64,000 bases of DNA from Pseudomonas botevensis. GTDB lineage: Bacteria; Pseudomonadota; Gammaproteobacteria; Pseudomonadales; Pseudomonadaceae. Of this stretch, positions 43,275 to 51,224 are shown one piece after another. The stretch covers positions 1 to 64,000 of the forward strand of contig NZ_JAHTKI010000023.1 of the NCBI RefSeq assembly GCF_019145475.1, in the 5' to 3' direction. The position numbers and the translations under genes are program-made. A model generated the notes under the pieces. That model searched no databases and had not been told where the DNA came from. It worked only from the letters and a program-made list of their open reading frames with translations. The number at the start of each line of letters is the position of its first letter. Within the stretch, counting starts at the first letter, position 1.

Positions 43275-44076
43275 GGCGGCGCTCCCTGGGGGGCACGGTG
43301 GCGGTTCGAAAGCTGCCGTCGGCAGGCTGATGGGCAAACAACGGGGTGCGTTTGAGCAGCAGGCGCAGAGCCTGCCAATAGATCGCCACAGCGGTCTTGG
43401 CGCTCATCCACGGGAAGCGCCGCAGGTAACGGTGCAGGCTGCGCCGGTCGAGGGGTTCGCGGTGCAGATCGAGGGTCGCGTCGAACAGTTTGTGTTCGCC
43501 CTGCCAGTCGGCCATGTGCACGCCCAGAGTTTGCGCGGCGGGGCTGAAACTCATGCGGTATTCCAGATCCCGAGGCAGAAACGGCGAAACGTGAAAGGCT
43601 TTGGCCACCGCGAAGTGCTGGTGAAAGTCCTCCAGGCTCTGCGCCGCCCGCGCAGGCAGTACGTAGTGGTAACGCTCGCGCCATGGCGTGTTGCTGACTT
43701 CGCAGAGAATCGCCGCCAGTTGCCCGTCGGCTTCGTGGCAGTAAAAGAAACTCACCGGGTTGAACGCCAGACCCCAACTGCGAGGTTGCGTCAGCAGGCA
43801 GATCGAACCCTGCGGGGCATGGCCCAGAGCGCTGGCGACTTGTTGGCGCACCGCGTCGATCAAGGAAATGCCCTGGCCGGTAAAAGTCTTCAGGTAATCG
43901 GTTTCGCGAAACGAGAACGGCGCAAAGCGGCGGTTGCCGGCCAGAGCAGAGAGGTTCAGCACTGCGCCCTGCTCGCTCAGGTCGAGATACAACAGGCCGA
44001 TCCGGTAGCGGAATTCATGGCGGCGCGGAGCGAATCGCCGGTGGGCGATCCAGCCGCTGTAGAGGGCGCTGTTCAC
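43261..44076 (-). CDS. DUF1365 protein (271 aa)
   Basis: Function unknown; family DUF1365 is almost always next to a FAD oxidoreductase and a Cfa-like methyltransferase, which suggests a role in fatty-acid modification. Visible family features are SALYSGWIAHRRFAPRRHEFRYRIGLLYLDL at the start, LAFNPVSFFYCHEADG near residue 115, and KAFHVSPFLP near residue 160. No membrane span or signal peptide is evident. The GTG at 44076 overlaps the previous stop as GTGA, so translation is coupled; longer upstream reading would lie inside the FAD gene. Confidence 0.88.
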   Translation of the reverse strand: MNSALYSGWIAHRRFAPRRHEFRYRIGLLYLDLSEQGAVLNLSALAGNRRFAPFSFRETDYLKTFTGQGISLIDAVRQQVASALGHAPQGSICLLTQPRSWGLAFNPVSFFYCHEADGQLAAILCEVSNTPWRERYHYVLPARAAQSLEDFHQHFAVAKAFHVSPFLPRDLEYRMSFSPAAQTLGVHMADWQGEHKLFDATLDLHREPLDRRSLHRYLRRFPWMSAKTAVAIYWQALRLLLKRTPLFAHQPADGSFRTATVPPRERRHEDL

Positions 44077-45320
44077 AGGCTTTCCCCAAACGACGCGGCT
44101 ACCTGCAAGGCACTGACCACGCCGTCTTCGTGAAACCCGTTGGCCCAATAGGCGCCGCAGTAATGGGTGTGACGCAGGCCATCGATTTCGCCCCGGCGAT
44201 TCTGCGCCGCCAGCGCCGCGAGACTGAATTGCGGATGGGCGTAGGTGAGGCGCGCGAGGACCTTCGACGGACTGATGCCGGCGTTCTGGTTGAGGCTGAC
44301 ACAAAACGTGGTGTCGCTCTGAATGCCCTGCAGGATGTTCATGTTGTAGGTGACAGCGGCGTGGGTGTGGCCGGCGCCGTTGAGGCGATAGTTCCAGCTG
44401 GCCCAGGCCCGCTGGCGCGTGGGCAACAGGCGGGTATCGGTGTGCAGCACCACCTGATTGTCGGCGTAGGGCAGGGCGCCGAGGATTTCCCGTTCGGCTT
44501 TGTCGGGATCGCCCAGCAACTGCAGCGCCTGATCGCTGTGGCAGGCGAGCACCACTTTGTCGAAACGCTCGATACCGGCCGGGCTGTGGACAACCACCCC
44601 GTGCGGGTCTCGATCAATCCGGGCCACCGCACAGTTCAGACGAATCCGGTCGCGAAAGCCTGCGCACAGCGGCTCGATATATGCGCTGGAACCGCCCTCG
44701 ATCACCCTCCATTGCGGACGGTCATTCACCGACAGCAGCCCGTGGTTGTCGAAAAAACGCAGAAACAACCGCAGCGGAAAATTCAGCATTTCGGCCATGG
44801 GCATCGACCAGATGGCCGACCCCATCGGCACGATGTAATGCAGGATGAAACGCTCGCCGTAATCGCCGGCCTTGAGGTAGTCGTCGAGGGTGCTGTCAGC
44901 AGCGATCCGCTGTTCGGCGAGATCGCGCCGGGCTTCCTTGTTGAAGCGCAGAATGTCACGCAGCATGCTCCAGAATCCTGGCGAGAGCAGATTGCTGCGC
45001 TGGGCGAACAGGCTGTTCAGATTGTGGCCGTTGTACTCCACGCCGGTGTCCGGGTCGCTCACCGAAAAGCTCATTTCGGTGGGCTTGAAAGGCACGCCCA
45101 ACTGGCCGAGCAGACGAATGAAGTTCGGATAGGTCCGGTCATTGAACACAATGAACCCGGTATCCACCGCGTATTCACGCCCCTGCACGGCCACTTGCAT
45201 CGTGTGCGTATGGCCGCCGATCCAGGCGCCGGCCTCGAACACCGTGACGTCATGTCGGCGTGCAAGCAGGTACGCGCAGGTCAGCCCTGCGATCCCGCTG
45301 CCGACAATGGCGATTTTCAC
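44073..45320 (-). CDS. FAD-dependent amine-oxidase-like oxidoreductase (415 aa)
   Basis: Flavoprotein of the NAD(P)/FAD amine oxidase-phytoene desaturase superfamily. The dinucleotide-binding motif is IVGSGIAGLTCAYLLARRHDV with E at FEAG and a following GGHTHT. The C-terminal HYCGAYWANGFHEDGVVSAL is the FAD tail of the family. By context it probably oxidises or desaturates an acyl chain; in alphaproteobacteria related proteins lie next to the methyltransferase of furan fatty acid synthesis. The GTG at 45320 overlaps the SDR stop (GTGA), giving the normal length and an intact N-terminal Rossmann strand. Confidence 0.88.
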   Translation of the reverse strand: MKIAIVGSGIAGLTCAYLLARRHDVTVFEAGAWIGGHTHTMQVAVQGREYAVDTGFIVFNDRTYPNFIRLLGQLGVPFKPTEMSFSVSDPDTGVEYNGHNLNSLFAQRSNLLSPGFWSMLRDILRFNKEARRDLAEQRIAADSTLDDYLKAGDYGERFILHYIVPMGSAIWSMPMAEMLNFPLRLFLRFFDNHGLLSVNDRPQWRVIEGGSSAYIEPLCAGFRDRIRLNCAVARIDRDPHGVVVHSPAGIERFDKVVLACHSDQALQLLGDPDKAEREILGALPYADNQVVLHTDTRLLPTRQRAWASWNYRLNGAGHTHAAVTYNMNILQGIQSDTTFCVSLNQNAGISPSKVLARLTYAHPQFSLAALAAQNRRGEIDGLRHTHYCGAYWANGFHEDGVVSALQVAASFGESL

Positions 45321-46099
45321 GTGGCGTCCTTGAGCGGCGGATTGCTGCGCACCATGCGCTTGCCGATTGCCAGCTGGACCCGCGCCGGCATTTTCGACAG
45401 CGGCCACAGCATCGCCATGAACAGCGCCGGGAAGGCGATTTCCAGCGGCCGACTCTTGAGTTCGGTGAAAATGTGCCGCGCGGCCTTTTCCACGGGCCAG
45501 CTCAATGGCATCGCAAAATCGTTCTTCGCGGTCAGCGGAGTGTCGACGAAACCGGGGCTGATCACGGTGACTTCGATACCCTCGTCCGCCAGGTCGATGC
45601 GCAGGGATTCGAACAGATAACGCAGCCCGGCCTTCGACGCGCCATAGGCTTCGGCCCGAGGCAACGGCACGTAGGTGACGGAGCTGGCCATGCCCACCAG
45701 ATGCGGCGCGATGCCCTTGCGCAACAGGGGCAGGGCGGCCTCGATGCAATAGCTGCTGGCGAGCAGGTTGGTACGCACCACATGCTCGACGATCGACGCG
45801 TCGAACTGCCGGGCATCGACGTATTCGCAGGTGCCAGCATTGAGGATCACGCTGTCCAGCGTCCCCCAGTCCGCCGCGATCTGCTCGCCGATTTCACGCA
45901 CGGTCTGGCTGTTGGTCAGGTCTCCGGGCACCACCAGCACTTGTCCTGGATAACGTTGCGACAACACTTTCAACGGCGCGATCTGGCGGGAGCTGACCGC
46001 CAGGTGCGCGCCGCTTTTCAGAATCTCTTCCGCCAGGGCTGCACCGATGCCACTGCTGGCGCCGGTCAGCCAATAACGACGTGGAGTTGTACGACTCAT
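45317..46099 (-). CDS. Short-chain dehydrogenase/reductase (260 aa)
   Basis: Classical SDR. The cofactor motif TGASSGIGAALAEE is at the N-terminus and NAG at about residue 90; the catalytic Ser and YGASK (Tyr-x-x-x-Lys) lie near residues 142-160. The C-terminal segment carries a membrane-associating hydrophobic stretch (ALFMAMLWPLSKM). The substrate is unknown; in the operon it may reduce an oxidised lipid or aldehyde. It overlaps the NTF2-like gene and the FAD gene by 4 bases each. Confidence 0.88.
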   Translation of the reverse strand: MSRTTPRRYWLTGASSGIGAALAEEILKSGAHLAVSSRQIAPLKVLSQRYPGQVLVVPGDLTNSQTVREIGEQIAADWGTLDSVILNAGTCEYVDARQFDASIVEHVVRTNLLASSYCIEAALPLLRKGIAPHLVGMASSVTYVPLPRAEAYGASKAGLRYLFESLRIDLADEGIEVTVISPGFVDTPLTAKNDFAMPLSWPVEKAARHIFTELKSRPLEIAFPALFMAMLWPLSKMPARVQLAIGKRMVRSNPPLKDAT

Positions 46100-46518
46100 C
46101 CCAATCTCCTTTTCAGCCAGGCGATCACCCGGCCCAACACTGGTAAATGCTCATACAGCATGGCCCCGGCATCGAAGTAGTCCCGGTGCCGATAAACCTT
46201 GTCGCGCCACAGCAGGTGCGAGCAGCCGGCGACCCGGATCAAGCGGCCGCCCGCCAGGCGCGGGTGCCGATAGCTCATGACCCAGCGCAGGTAGCCTTCG
46301 CAGTCTCCGATCTGGTCGAAGCCGTGGAAATCGAAACGCAGTTCACTGACGTTGGCGTACAGCTCGCTGAAATAGCCGCGCAGTTGTGTCAGTCCCTGTA
46401 CCTCGTGCAGCGGGTCGGTGAAATGAATGTCATCGCTGTAAAGCTGCTCGAGGCTGTGCAGATTGTCTTTGTTCAACTGCGCAAACTGCCGCGCGAAGCG
46501 ACGCAGAAACTCACTCAT
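46096..46518 (-). CDS. NTF2-like (SnoaL-type) protein (140 aa)
   Basis: Nuclear transport factor 2-like fold, suggested by FARQFAQLNKDNLHSLEQLYSDDIHFTDPLHEVQGLTQLRGYFSELY, the usual start of SnoaL-type proteins, and by length. Such proteins are small cone-shaped domains that bind or isomerise small ligands. The ATG at 46518 is chosen because GGAG sits 6 bases upstream; two upstream Met codons give only four extra residues. It overlaps the photolyase stop by 8 bases and the SDR start by 4. Confidence 0.85.
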   Translation of the reverse strand: MSEFLRRFARQFAQLNKDNLHSLEQLYSDDIHFTDPLHEVQGLTQLRGYFSELYANVSELRFDFHGFDQIGDCEGYLRWVMSYRHPRLAGGRLIRVAGCSHLLWRDKVYRHRDYFDAGAMLYEHLPVLGRVIAWLKRRLG

Positions 46519-47956
46519 CGCCATCTCCATAAGACGCTCGGGCCGGCAGATTCTTGAACGCGGCCAGCGCGCGCTCCCGCGAGGTACTCAGGTTTACGAT
46601 CGGCGCCGGGTAGTCGGCGACGCCGAACAGCCCGCCGGCACTGGCGGGGTTGTGGACTTCTTTCTTGTTCAGCCCGGACAGTTCCGGCAGCCAGTGCTTG
46701 ATGAACAGGCCTTCGCTGTCGAATTTTTCCGACTGGCTCAGCGGGTTGAAGATCCGGAAGTACGGCGCCGAATCGGTGCCGGTCGACGAACTCCACTGCC
46801 AGCCGCCGTTATTGGCCGCGAGGTCGCCATCGATCAGGTGACGCATGAAAAAACGCTCGCCTTCACGCCAGTCGATCAGCAGGTTCTTGGTCAGGAACAT
46901 CGCCACCACCATCCGCAGGCGGTTGTGCATCCAGCCGGTTTCGAGGAGTTGGCGCATGGCCGCGTCGATGATCGGCAGACCGGTGCGCGCCTGCTGCCAC
47001 GCTGCGAGATCGTCCGGGGCGTCACGCCAGGCGAGGGCTTCGGTTTCCGGGCGGAAGGCGCGATGGCGCGAGACCCGTGGATAACCGACCAGAATGTGTT
47101 TGTAGAACTCGCGCCACAGCAATTCATTGATCCAGGTGACCGCACCGACCTTGCCGCTTTCGAATTCGCCCTGATTGCTTTGCAGCGCGGCATGCAGGCA
47201 TTGGCGTGGCGACACCACTCCAGCGGCCAGATAAGCCGAGAGTTGGCTGGTGCCGGGTTTGGCCGGGAAATCGCGCTCGCTTTTGTAATAGTCGATCTGC
47301 GCATCGACAAAGGTGTCGAGACGTCGCCGGGCTTCGCTTTCGCCAGCGGGCCAGAGGGCGCGCAGGGATTCGCCGGGCGTGGGGAAGCTGTCGATGGCAG
47401 CAGGAATCGGGTCGCTTTTGATCGACAGCGGCCGCTGTGCCGGCGGCGTCTTCACCCGCTTGGGCAACGAGCGGTGCAGGCGTTCGTAGCAGACTTTGCG
47501 GAACTGGCTGAACACCTGAAAGTAAGTCCCGGTTTTGGTCAGCACACTGCCCGGCTGGAACAGCAACTGGTCAAGGTAACGGTGAAAGCCGATGCCTGCG
47601 TCTTGCAGCGCCTTGGCGACCGCGTCATCGCGGCGGCTTTCGTGGACGCCGTATTCCTCGTTGACGTGTACCGCGTCGATATCCAGTTGCCGGCACAGTT
47701 CGAGCAATACCGCCGGTGCCTGATCCCAGCGAGCAGCGGTACGAATCAGCAACGGAATGTGCAGTTCGCCGAGGCTTGCGCTCAGTTCCCGCAGGTTGCG
47801 CAGCCAGAAGTCGATCTTGCACGGGGCGTCGTCATGTTCCAGCCATTGATCGGGACTCAGCAGGTAGACAGCCACGGTCGGGCCGCGCTCGGCGGCGGCA
47901 GCGAGGGCGGTGTTGTCGTGTTGGCGCAGGTCGCTGCGCAGCCAGAGCAACTGCAT
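46511..47956 (-). CDS. phrB: Deoxyribodipyrimidine photolyase (481 aa)
   Basis: Light-driven repair of cyclobutane pyrimidine dimers. The N-terminal antenna domain begins LLWLRSDLRQHDNTALAAA; the C-terminal FAD domain shows TGLPIIDAAMRQLLETGWMHNRLRMVVAMFLTKNLLIDWREGERFFM split by normal spacing, and WSSSTGTDSAPYFRIFNP. Length matches E. coli PhrB (472). The ATG at 47956 is chosen because the antenna fold starts right there; an in-frame ATG 21 bases upstream is also possible. It is third in the operon, next to the light-type regulator. Confidence 0.95.
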   Translation of the reverse strand: MQLLWLRSDLRQHDNTALAAAAERGPTVAVYLLSPDQWLEHDDAPCKIDFWLRNLRELSASLGELHIPLLIRTAARWDQAPAVLLELCRQLDIDAVHVNEEYGVHESRRDDAVAKALQDAGIGFHRYLDQLLFQPGSVLTKTGTYFQVFSQFRKVCYERLHRSLPKRVKTPPAQRPLSIKSDPIPAAIDSFPTPGESLRALWPAGESEARRRLDTFVDAQIDYYKSERDFPAKPGTSQLSAYLAAGVVSPRQCLHAALQSNQGEFESGKVGAVTWINELLWREFYKHILVGYPRVSRHRAFRPETEALAWRDAPDDLAAWQQARTGLPIIDAAMRQLLETGWMHNRLRMVVAMFLTKNLLIDWREGERFFMRHLIDGDLAANNGGWQWSSSTGTDSAPYFRIFNPLSQSEKFDSEGLFIKHWLPELSGLNKKEVHNPASAGGLFGVADYPAPIVNLSTSRERALAAFKNLPARASYGDGDE

Positions 47957-47976
47957 GGTGTTCTGTGCATCCTTCA

Positions 47977-48918
47977 TCAAATCAACCCACACTCAACCAG
48001 TACCCGATGGGCCGACAGGGGATCTTCGGCCAGGTACAGATCAGTGATTTCGGTGGTTCTGGCAGACAACTCGGCGTGGTGAATGCACACCGTTGGTCCG
48101 GCAATCATTTTTGGGCAACCGACGCCGTGCAGAAGTTTCGGCAGCAACGAAAGGTTCATGGCTTTGCTGGAATACAGCAGTACGCCGCGTGCTTGCAGGT
48201 GGTCGACGGTCAACGCGAGTTCGCCGGCCGGCAGCGGCCAGTCGAACACTTGCACCGGGCAATCGGCGCTGCTGACCAGCCACGCGCTGAGCCATAGGTC
48301 GGGTTCCAGTGGTCTGTCCGAATGGTTGATCAACAACAGCGGCGCACCGCGCAATTGACGGTTGTTATGGTAGATGCGCGCGCCGAATTTGCTGCGTAGC
48401 CAGGAATAAAAAAAGCTCTGCTCCATCTGTGCGCCGAATTGCCCCTGCCAGCGTTGCTCGAGTTCCGCGAGCAGCGGCATCAGCAGTTGTTCGCACAAGG
48501 TCCGGGGTGGATACAGCGCCATGGCCTGATTGACGCTGTCATCCAGGCCGCGTTCGTTCAATTGCGCGACAGCCGTCAGTGCGGTCTGGCGCAGGGCGTG
48601 CCAGTCGTTTTCCACCGTTTCGCTGAAGGCTTGCGGGGTTTCCAGCAGCGGTTTGACCTGACCGACCGCCACGCCACGGTTGAGCCAGGTGAGGATGGTC
48701 AGGATGCGTTGCACATGATCGGCCGAGTACAGCCGATGGCCCTTGGGCGTGCGTTGCGGCACCACCAGGCCGTAGCGGCGCTCCCAGGCACGCAGGGTGA
48801 CGGCGTTGACGCCGGTCTGCCGCGCCACTTCGCGGATCGGCAACCAACCCGCGTCGAGGGCTTTCTTGAAGTCGGCGCCGAGGTCTTCACGGGCGCTGGT
48901 GTCAGGAGTGTCGTTCAT
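47977..48918 (-). CDS. LitR/CarH-like MerR transcriptional regulator without cobalamin motif (313 aa)
   Basis: MerR-type DNA-binding domain at residues 26-95 (IREVARQTGVNAVTLRAWERRYG, then RTPKGHRLYSADHVQRI), followed by a B12-binding-like C-terminal part of the LitR/CarH type. The DxHxxG cobalamin signature is absent anywhere in the protein, as in class II LitR. From memory, the P. putida homologue at this locus (PplR1) is a light-responsive regulator that works with a LOV photoreceptor. The ATG at 48918 shares one base with the stop of the preceding gene (TGATG). It probably controls its own operon and the renalase-like gene through TGTACA boxes. Confidence 0.85.
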   Translation of the reverse strand: MNDTPDTSAREDLGADFKKALDAGWLPIREVARQTGVNAVTLRAWERRYGLVVPQRTPKGHRLYSADHVQRILTILTWLNRGVAVGQVKPLLETPQAFSETVENDWHALRQTALTAVAQLNERGLDDSVNQAMALYPPRTLCEQLLMPLLAELEQRWQGQFGAQMEQSFFYSWLRSKFGARIYHNNRQLRGAPLLLINHSDRPLEPDLWLSAWLVSSADCPVQVFDWPLPAGELALTVDHLQARGVLLYSSKAMNLSLLPKLLHGVGCPKMIAGPTVCIHHAELSARTTEITDLYLAEDPLSAHRVLVECGLI

Positions 48919-49877
48919 CAAATGGCGTTTCGCAGGCTGAGGTTTTCCGGGTGCGGTTGCAGGTAAACCTGTTGCGCGATGTACGGGTCCGGGTGTTGCC
49001 GGAAGTGGTGCTTGAGCAAGGTCAGCGGCACCACCAGCGGCACGATGCCGTGACGGTATTGGCCGATGACATGCTGCATTTCCTGTTTGTCTTCGGCACT
49101 GATGGCGCGCTTCAGGTAGCCGCTGATGTGTTGCAGGACATTGGTGTGGGTACGGCGGGTGGCGCAGGTGGACAGCGCTTGCATCAACTGGCTGAAATAG
49201 CGCGGGCCGAGTTCGACCGGATCGTCCTGGCCCATGCTGCCCAACAGATTGCCCAGCACTTTGTATTGCACCGGGTTGTGGGCCATCAACAAGTACTTGT
49301 AGCGCGAATGAAACTCGGTGAGCGCGCGGCGGCTCAGGCCTTGCCGGAGCACCCGCTGCCAGTCGCTGTAGGCGAACACCCGGCTGATGAAGTTTTCCCG
49401 CAGGACCGGATCATTGAGGCGCCCGGCTTCTTCCACTGGCAGATCTGGATGCCCGGCGCAGAACGCCTGGGCATAGATCCCGCGGCCATTGCCGTGGGGG
49501 GCGCCGTTGCTGTGATAGACCTTGACCCGCTCCAGTCCGCAGGACGGCGACTGCTGCATGAAGATGTAGCCGCAGATGTCATCAAGTTCACCGACCATTT
49601 TCTGACCGTAGTCGGCTAACGGCCGGGTGACGTTGACTGCGCTGTCGACCGTACCGACGGCTTCGGGATGGTCCGGATGACCGACCAGGCGGATCGGCTC
49701 GCGGGGAATACCCAGACCAATCGCAACTTCCGGGCACACCGCGACGAATTCGAAGTATTCGGCGAGGGTACGGGTACACAGCCGCGACTCCTTGTGTCCG
49801 CCGTTGTAGCGCACCTCGGCGCCCATCAGGCAGGCGCTGATGGCGATTTTCGGAGGGAATGCGGATGAGTCGGACAC
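48918..49877 (-). CDS. DUF523/DUF1722 fusion protein, YbgA-like (319 aa)
   Basis: Two domains: DUF523 (about residues 8-160) and DUF1722/YbgA (about 195-310, FHSRYKYLLMAHN...). DUF523 includes Cys16 (ISACLMG), Cys48 (AVCPEVAIGLGIPREP) and Cys113 (QSPSCG), which suits an iron-sulfur cluster; single-domain DUF523 proteins include the thiouracil desulfidase TudS. The role of the fusion is unknown, but it is regularly next to photolyase genes. It is the first gene of the operon; its 5' region carries the promoter and TGTACA boxes. Confidence 0.87.
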   Translation of the reverse strand: MSDSSAFPPKIAISACLMGAEVRYNGGHKESRLCTRTLAEYFEFVAVCPEVAIGLGIPREPIRLVGHPDHPEAVGTVDSAVNVTRPLADYGQKMVGELDDICGYIFMQQSPSCGLERVKVYHSNGAPHGNGRGIYAQAFCAGHPDLPVEEAGRLNDPVLRENFISRVFAYSDWQRVLRQGLSRRALTEFHSRYKYLLMAHNPVQYKVLGNLLGSMGQDDPVELGPRYFSQLMQALSTCATRRTHTNVLQHISGYLKRAISAEDKQEMQHVIGQYRHGIVPLVVPLTLLKHHFRQHPDPYIAQQVYLQPHPENLSLRNAI

Positions 49878-49910
49878 CGTGAACCTCGAACCTATGTCTG
49901 CATAAAAACC

Positions 49911-49985
49911 TGTACAGAATTAATTTTCTGTACAGCATTCATCTCAGCATAGGTTTAAGGCTGTACAAGTCAAATGGTTTGTACA
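49911..49985 (-). promoter_or_regulatory. Promoter with four TGTACA boxes upstream of the photolyase operon
   Basis: Four exact TGTACA boxes lie at 49911, 49929, 49962 and 49980, as two pairs with an 18-base period each (12-base gaps). On the minus strand TTGACT (49968-49973) and TATGCT (49946-49951) are 16 bases apart and form a good sigma-70 promoter. One box lies in its spacer, one just upstream of -35, and the other pair in the leader. This layout suits repression by a cooperative MerR-type dimer; the LitR-like protein encoded downstream is the obvious candidate. Confidence 0.72.
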
Positions 49986-49991
49986 AGATTT

Positions 49992-50021
49992 CTGTAGGAG
50001 CGGCCGGGGCGACTCCTACAG
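49992..50021 (-). repeat. REP-type hairpin after the renalase-like gene
   Basis: CTGTAGGAG and CTCCTACAG face each other around a GC-rich loop, 20 bases past the stop of the renalase-like gene. It is a short REP relative and could stop transcription from that gene into the operon promoter, although it lacks a T-run. Confidence 0.6.
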
Positions 50022-50040
50022 GTTTGTGGCGGGTATCGTG

Positions 50041-51027
50041 TTATTGCAGGTGTTCGTGCAGCCGCCGTGCGGCTTCCTGGCCGCTGAGCCAGGCGCCTTC
50101 GACACGCCCGGACAGGCACCAGTCGCCGCAGGCATACAGGCCCAGATCGGCATCGGCCAGGGTGCCCCATTCATGGGCGCTGGCAGGGCGGGCGTAGAGC
50201 CAGCGGTGGGCGAGGGTGAACGTCGGGGCGGGCATCACGGTGTGCAGCAATTCGGCGAAGGCGCCGTGCAATTGCTCGATCACCGCTTCCTTGGGCAGGT
50301 CGATGTGTTGCCGGCTCCAGGTACTGCTGGCGTGCAGCACCCAGGTGTCACAAGTGGTATCGCGTCCTGGTTTGCTGCGATTGCGCGCCAGCCAGTCGAG
50401 AGGGCTGTCCTGCACGAAGCAGCCTTCGATCGGCGTGTCCAAAGGCTTGTCGAAGGCGAGGGCGACGGCCCAGGTCGGGTCCATCTTCACCCCGGCGGCG
50501 GCCCCCGCGAGTTTCGGCGCGGCAGCCAGTAGCGCCGTGGCTTGCGGCGCGGGAGTGGCGATGACGACATGGCTGAACGGGCCGTGGGTGAAGCCCTCGG
50601 CGTCCTGTAAATGCCAATGTTCTTCGCCGCGATAGACCTCGGTGATCCGGCAGGCGAAATGCACTTCCAGGCCATCGAGCAGGCCGCGGGTGATGGCGCT
50701 CATGCGCGGCGTGCCGACCCAGCGGGTCTGTTCGTCCGGAGAAAGATTCAACTGTCCGCCATGGAAGGTGTAGAGCTGCGGATCCCACTCCGCGACCCAG
50801 CCGTTGGTTTGCCAGCGCTGAACCTCGGTGACGAAGCGCCGGTCGCGGGCGGTGAAGTATTGCGCGCCCATGTCCAGTGAACCGGCATCGCTACGCTTGC
50901 TCGACATGCGCCCGCCGCTGCCGCGACTTTTATCGAACAATTGCACGGTATGCCCGGTGTCCGTCAGGGCCTGGGCGGCGGAGAGTCCGGCGATGCCGGT
51001 GCCGATGATTGCGATAGGTACAGTCAT
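50041..51027 (-). CDS. Renalase-like FAD oxidoreductase (328 aa)
   Basis: FAD-binding oxidoreductase. IIGTGIAGLSAAQALTDTGHTVQLFDKSRGSGGRMSS holds GxGxxG and the GGR motif in normal spacing, and GLYACGDWCLSGRVEGAWLSG is the C-terminal FAD contact. The length of 328 aa matches bacterial renalase from P. syringae-group strains, which oxidises isomeric dihydro-NAD(P) by-products (from memory). It would repair NAD(P)H damage. The ATG at 51027 gives the Rossmann strand right at the N-terminus; upstream reading would cross the promoter. Its own promoter carries two TGTACA boxes, linking it to the photolyase regulon. Confidence 0.85.
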   Translation of the reverse strand: MTVPIAIIGTGIAGLSAAQALTDTGHTVQLFDKSRGSGGRMSSKRSDAGSLDMGAQYFTARDRRFVTEVQRWQTNGWVAEWDPQLYTFHGGQLNLSPDEQTRWVGTPRMSAITRGLLDGLEVHFACRITEVYRGEEHWHLQDAEGFTHGPFSHVVIATPAPQATALLAAAPKLAGAAAGVKMDPTWAVALAFDKPLDTPIEGCFVQDSPLDWLARNRSKPGRDTTCDTWVLHASSTWSRQHIDLPKEAVIEQLHGAFAELLHTVMPAPTFTLAHRWLYARPASAHEWGTLADADLGLYACGDWCLSGRVEGAWLSGQEAARRLHEHLQ

Positions 51028-51047
51028 AGGGGCCTCGTTTGCCTTTC

Positions 51048-51081
51048 TGTACAGACTACGCCGTGCTTGAAACCTGTACAA
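51048..51081 (-). promoter_or_regulatory. Promoter of the renalase-like gene overlapped by two TGTACA boxes
   Basis: On the minus strand TTGTAC (51076-51081) and TAGTCT (51053-51058) are 17 bases apart, a plausible sigma-70 promoter for the renalase-like gene. TGTACA boxes at 51075-51080 and 51048-51053 cover the -35 element and abut the -10 element. A bound repressor would block polymerase directly. Confidence 0.6.
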
Positions 51082-51129
51082 TTTTGTTTTTTGGTATAAC
51101 TTCTTGCGTTCTCGTTCTGATAGCTTGGC

Positions 51130-51146
51130 CTATTGTTAAACAATAG
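51130..51146. promoter_or_regulatory. Palindrome upstream of the epimerase-hemH operon
   Basis: CTATTGTTAAACAATAG is a perfect inverted repeat (8-bp arms, one central base), 79 bases before the epimerase start. It may be an operator for the plus-strand hemH operon. The binding protein is unknown. Confidence 0.4.
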
Positions 51147-51224
51147 AGCCTGCCCGATAGAAAAGATCCCTGCTTATAAAAATAGACTAGTGATCCGGGT
51201 AAAACGCCACGCGAGGAAGATGTC

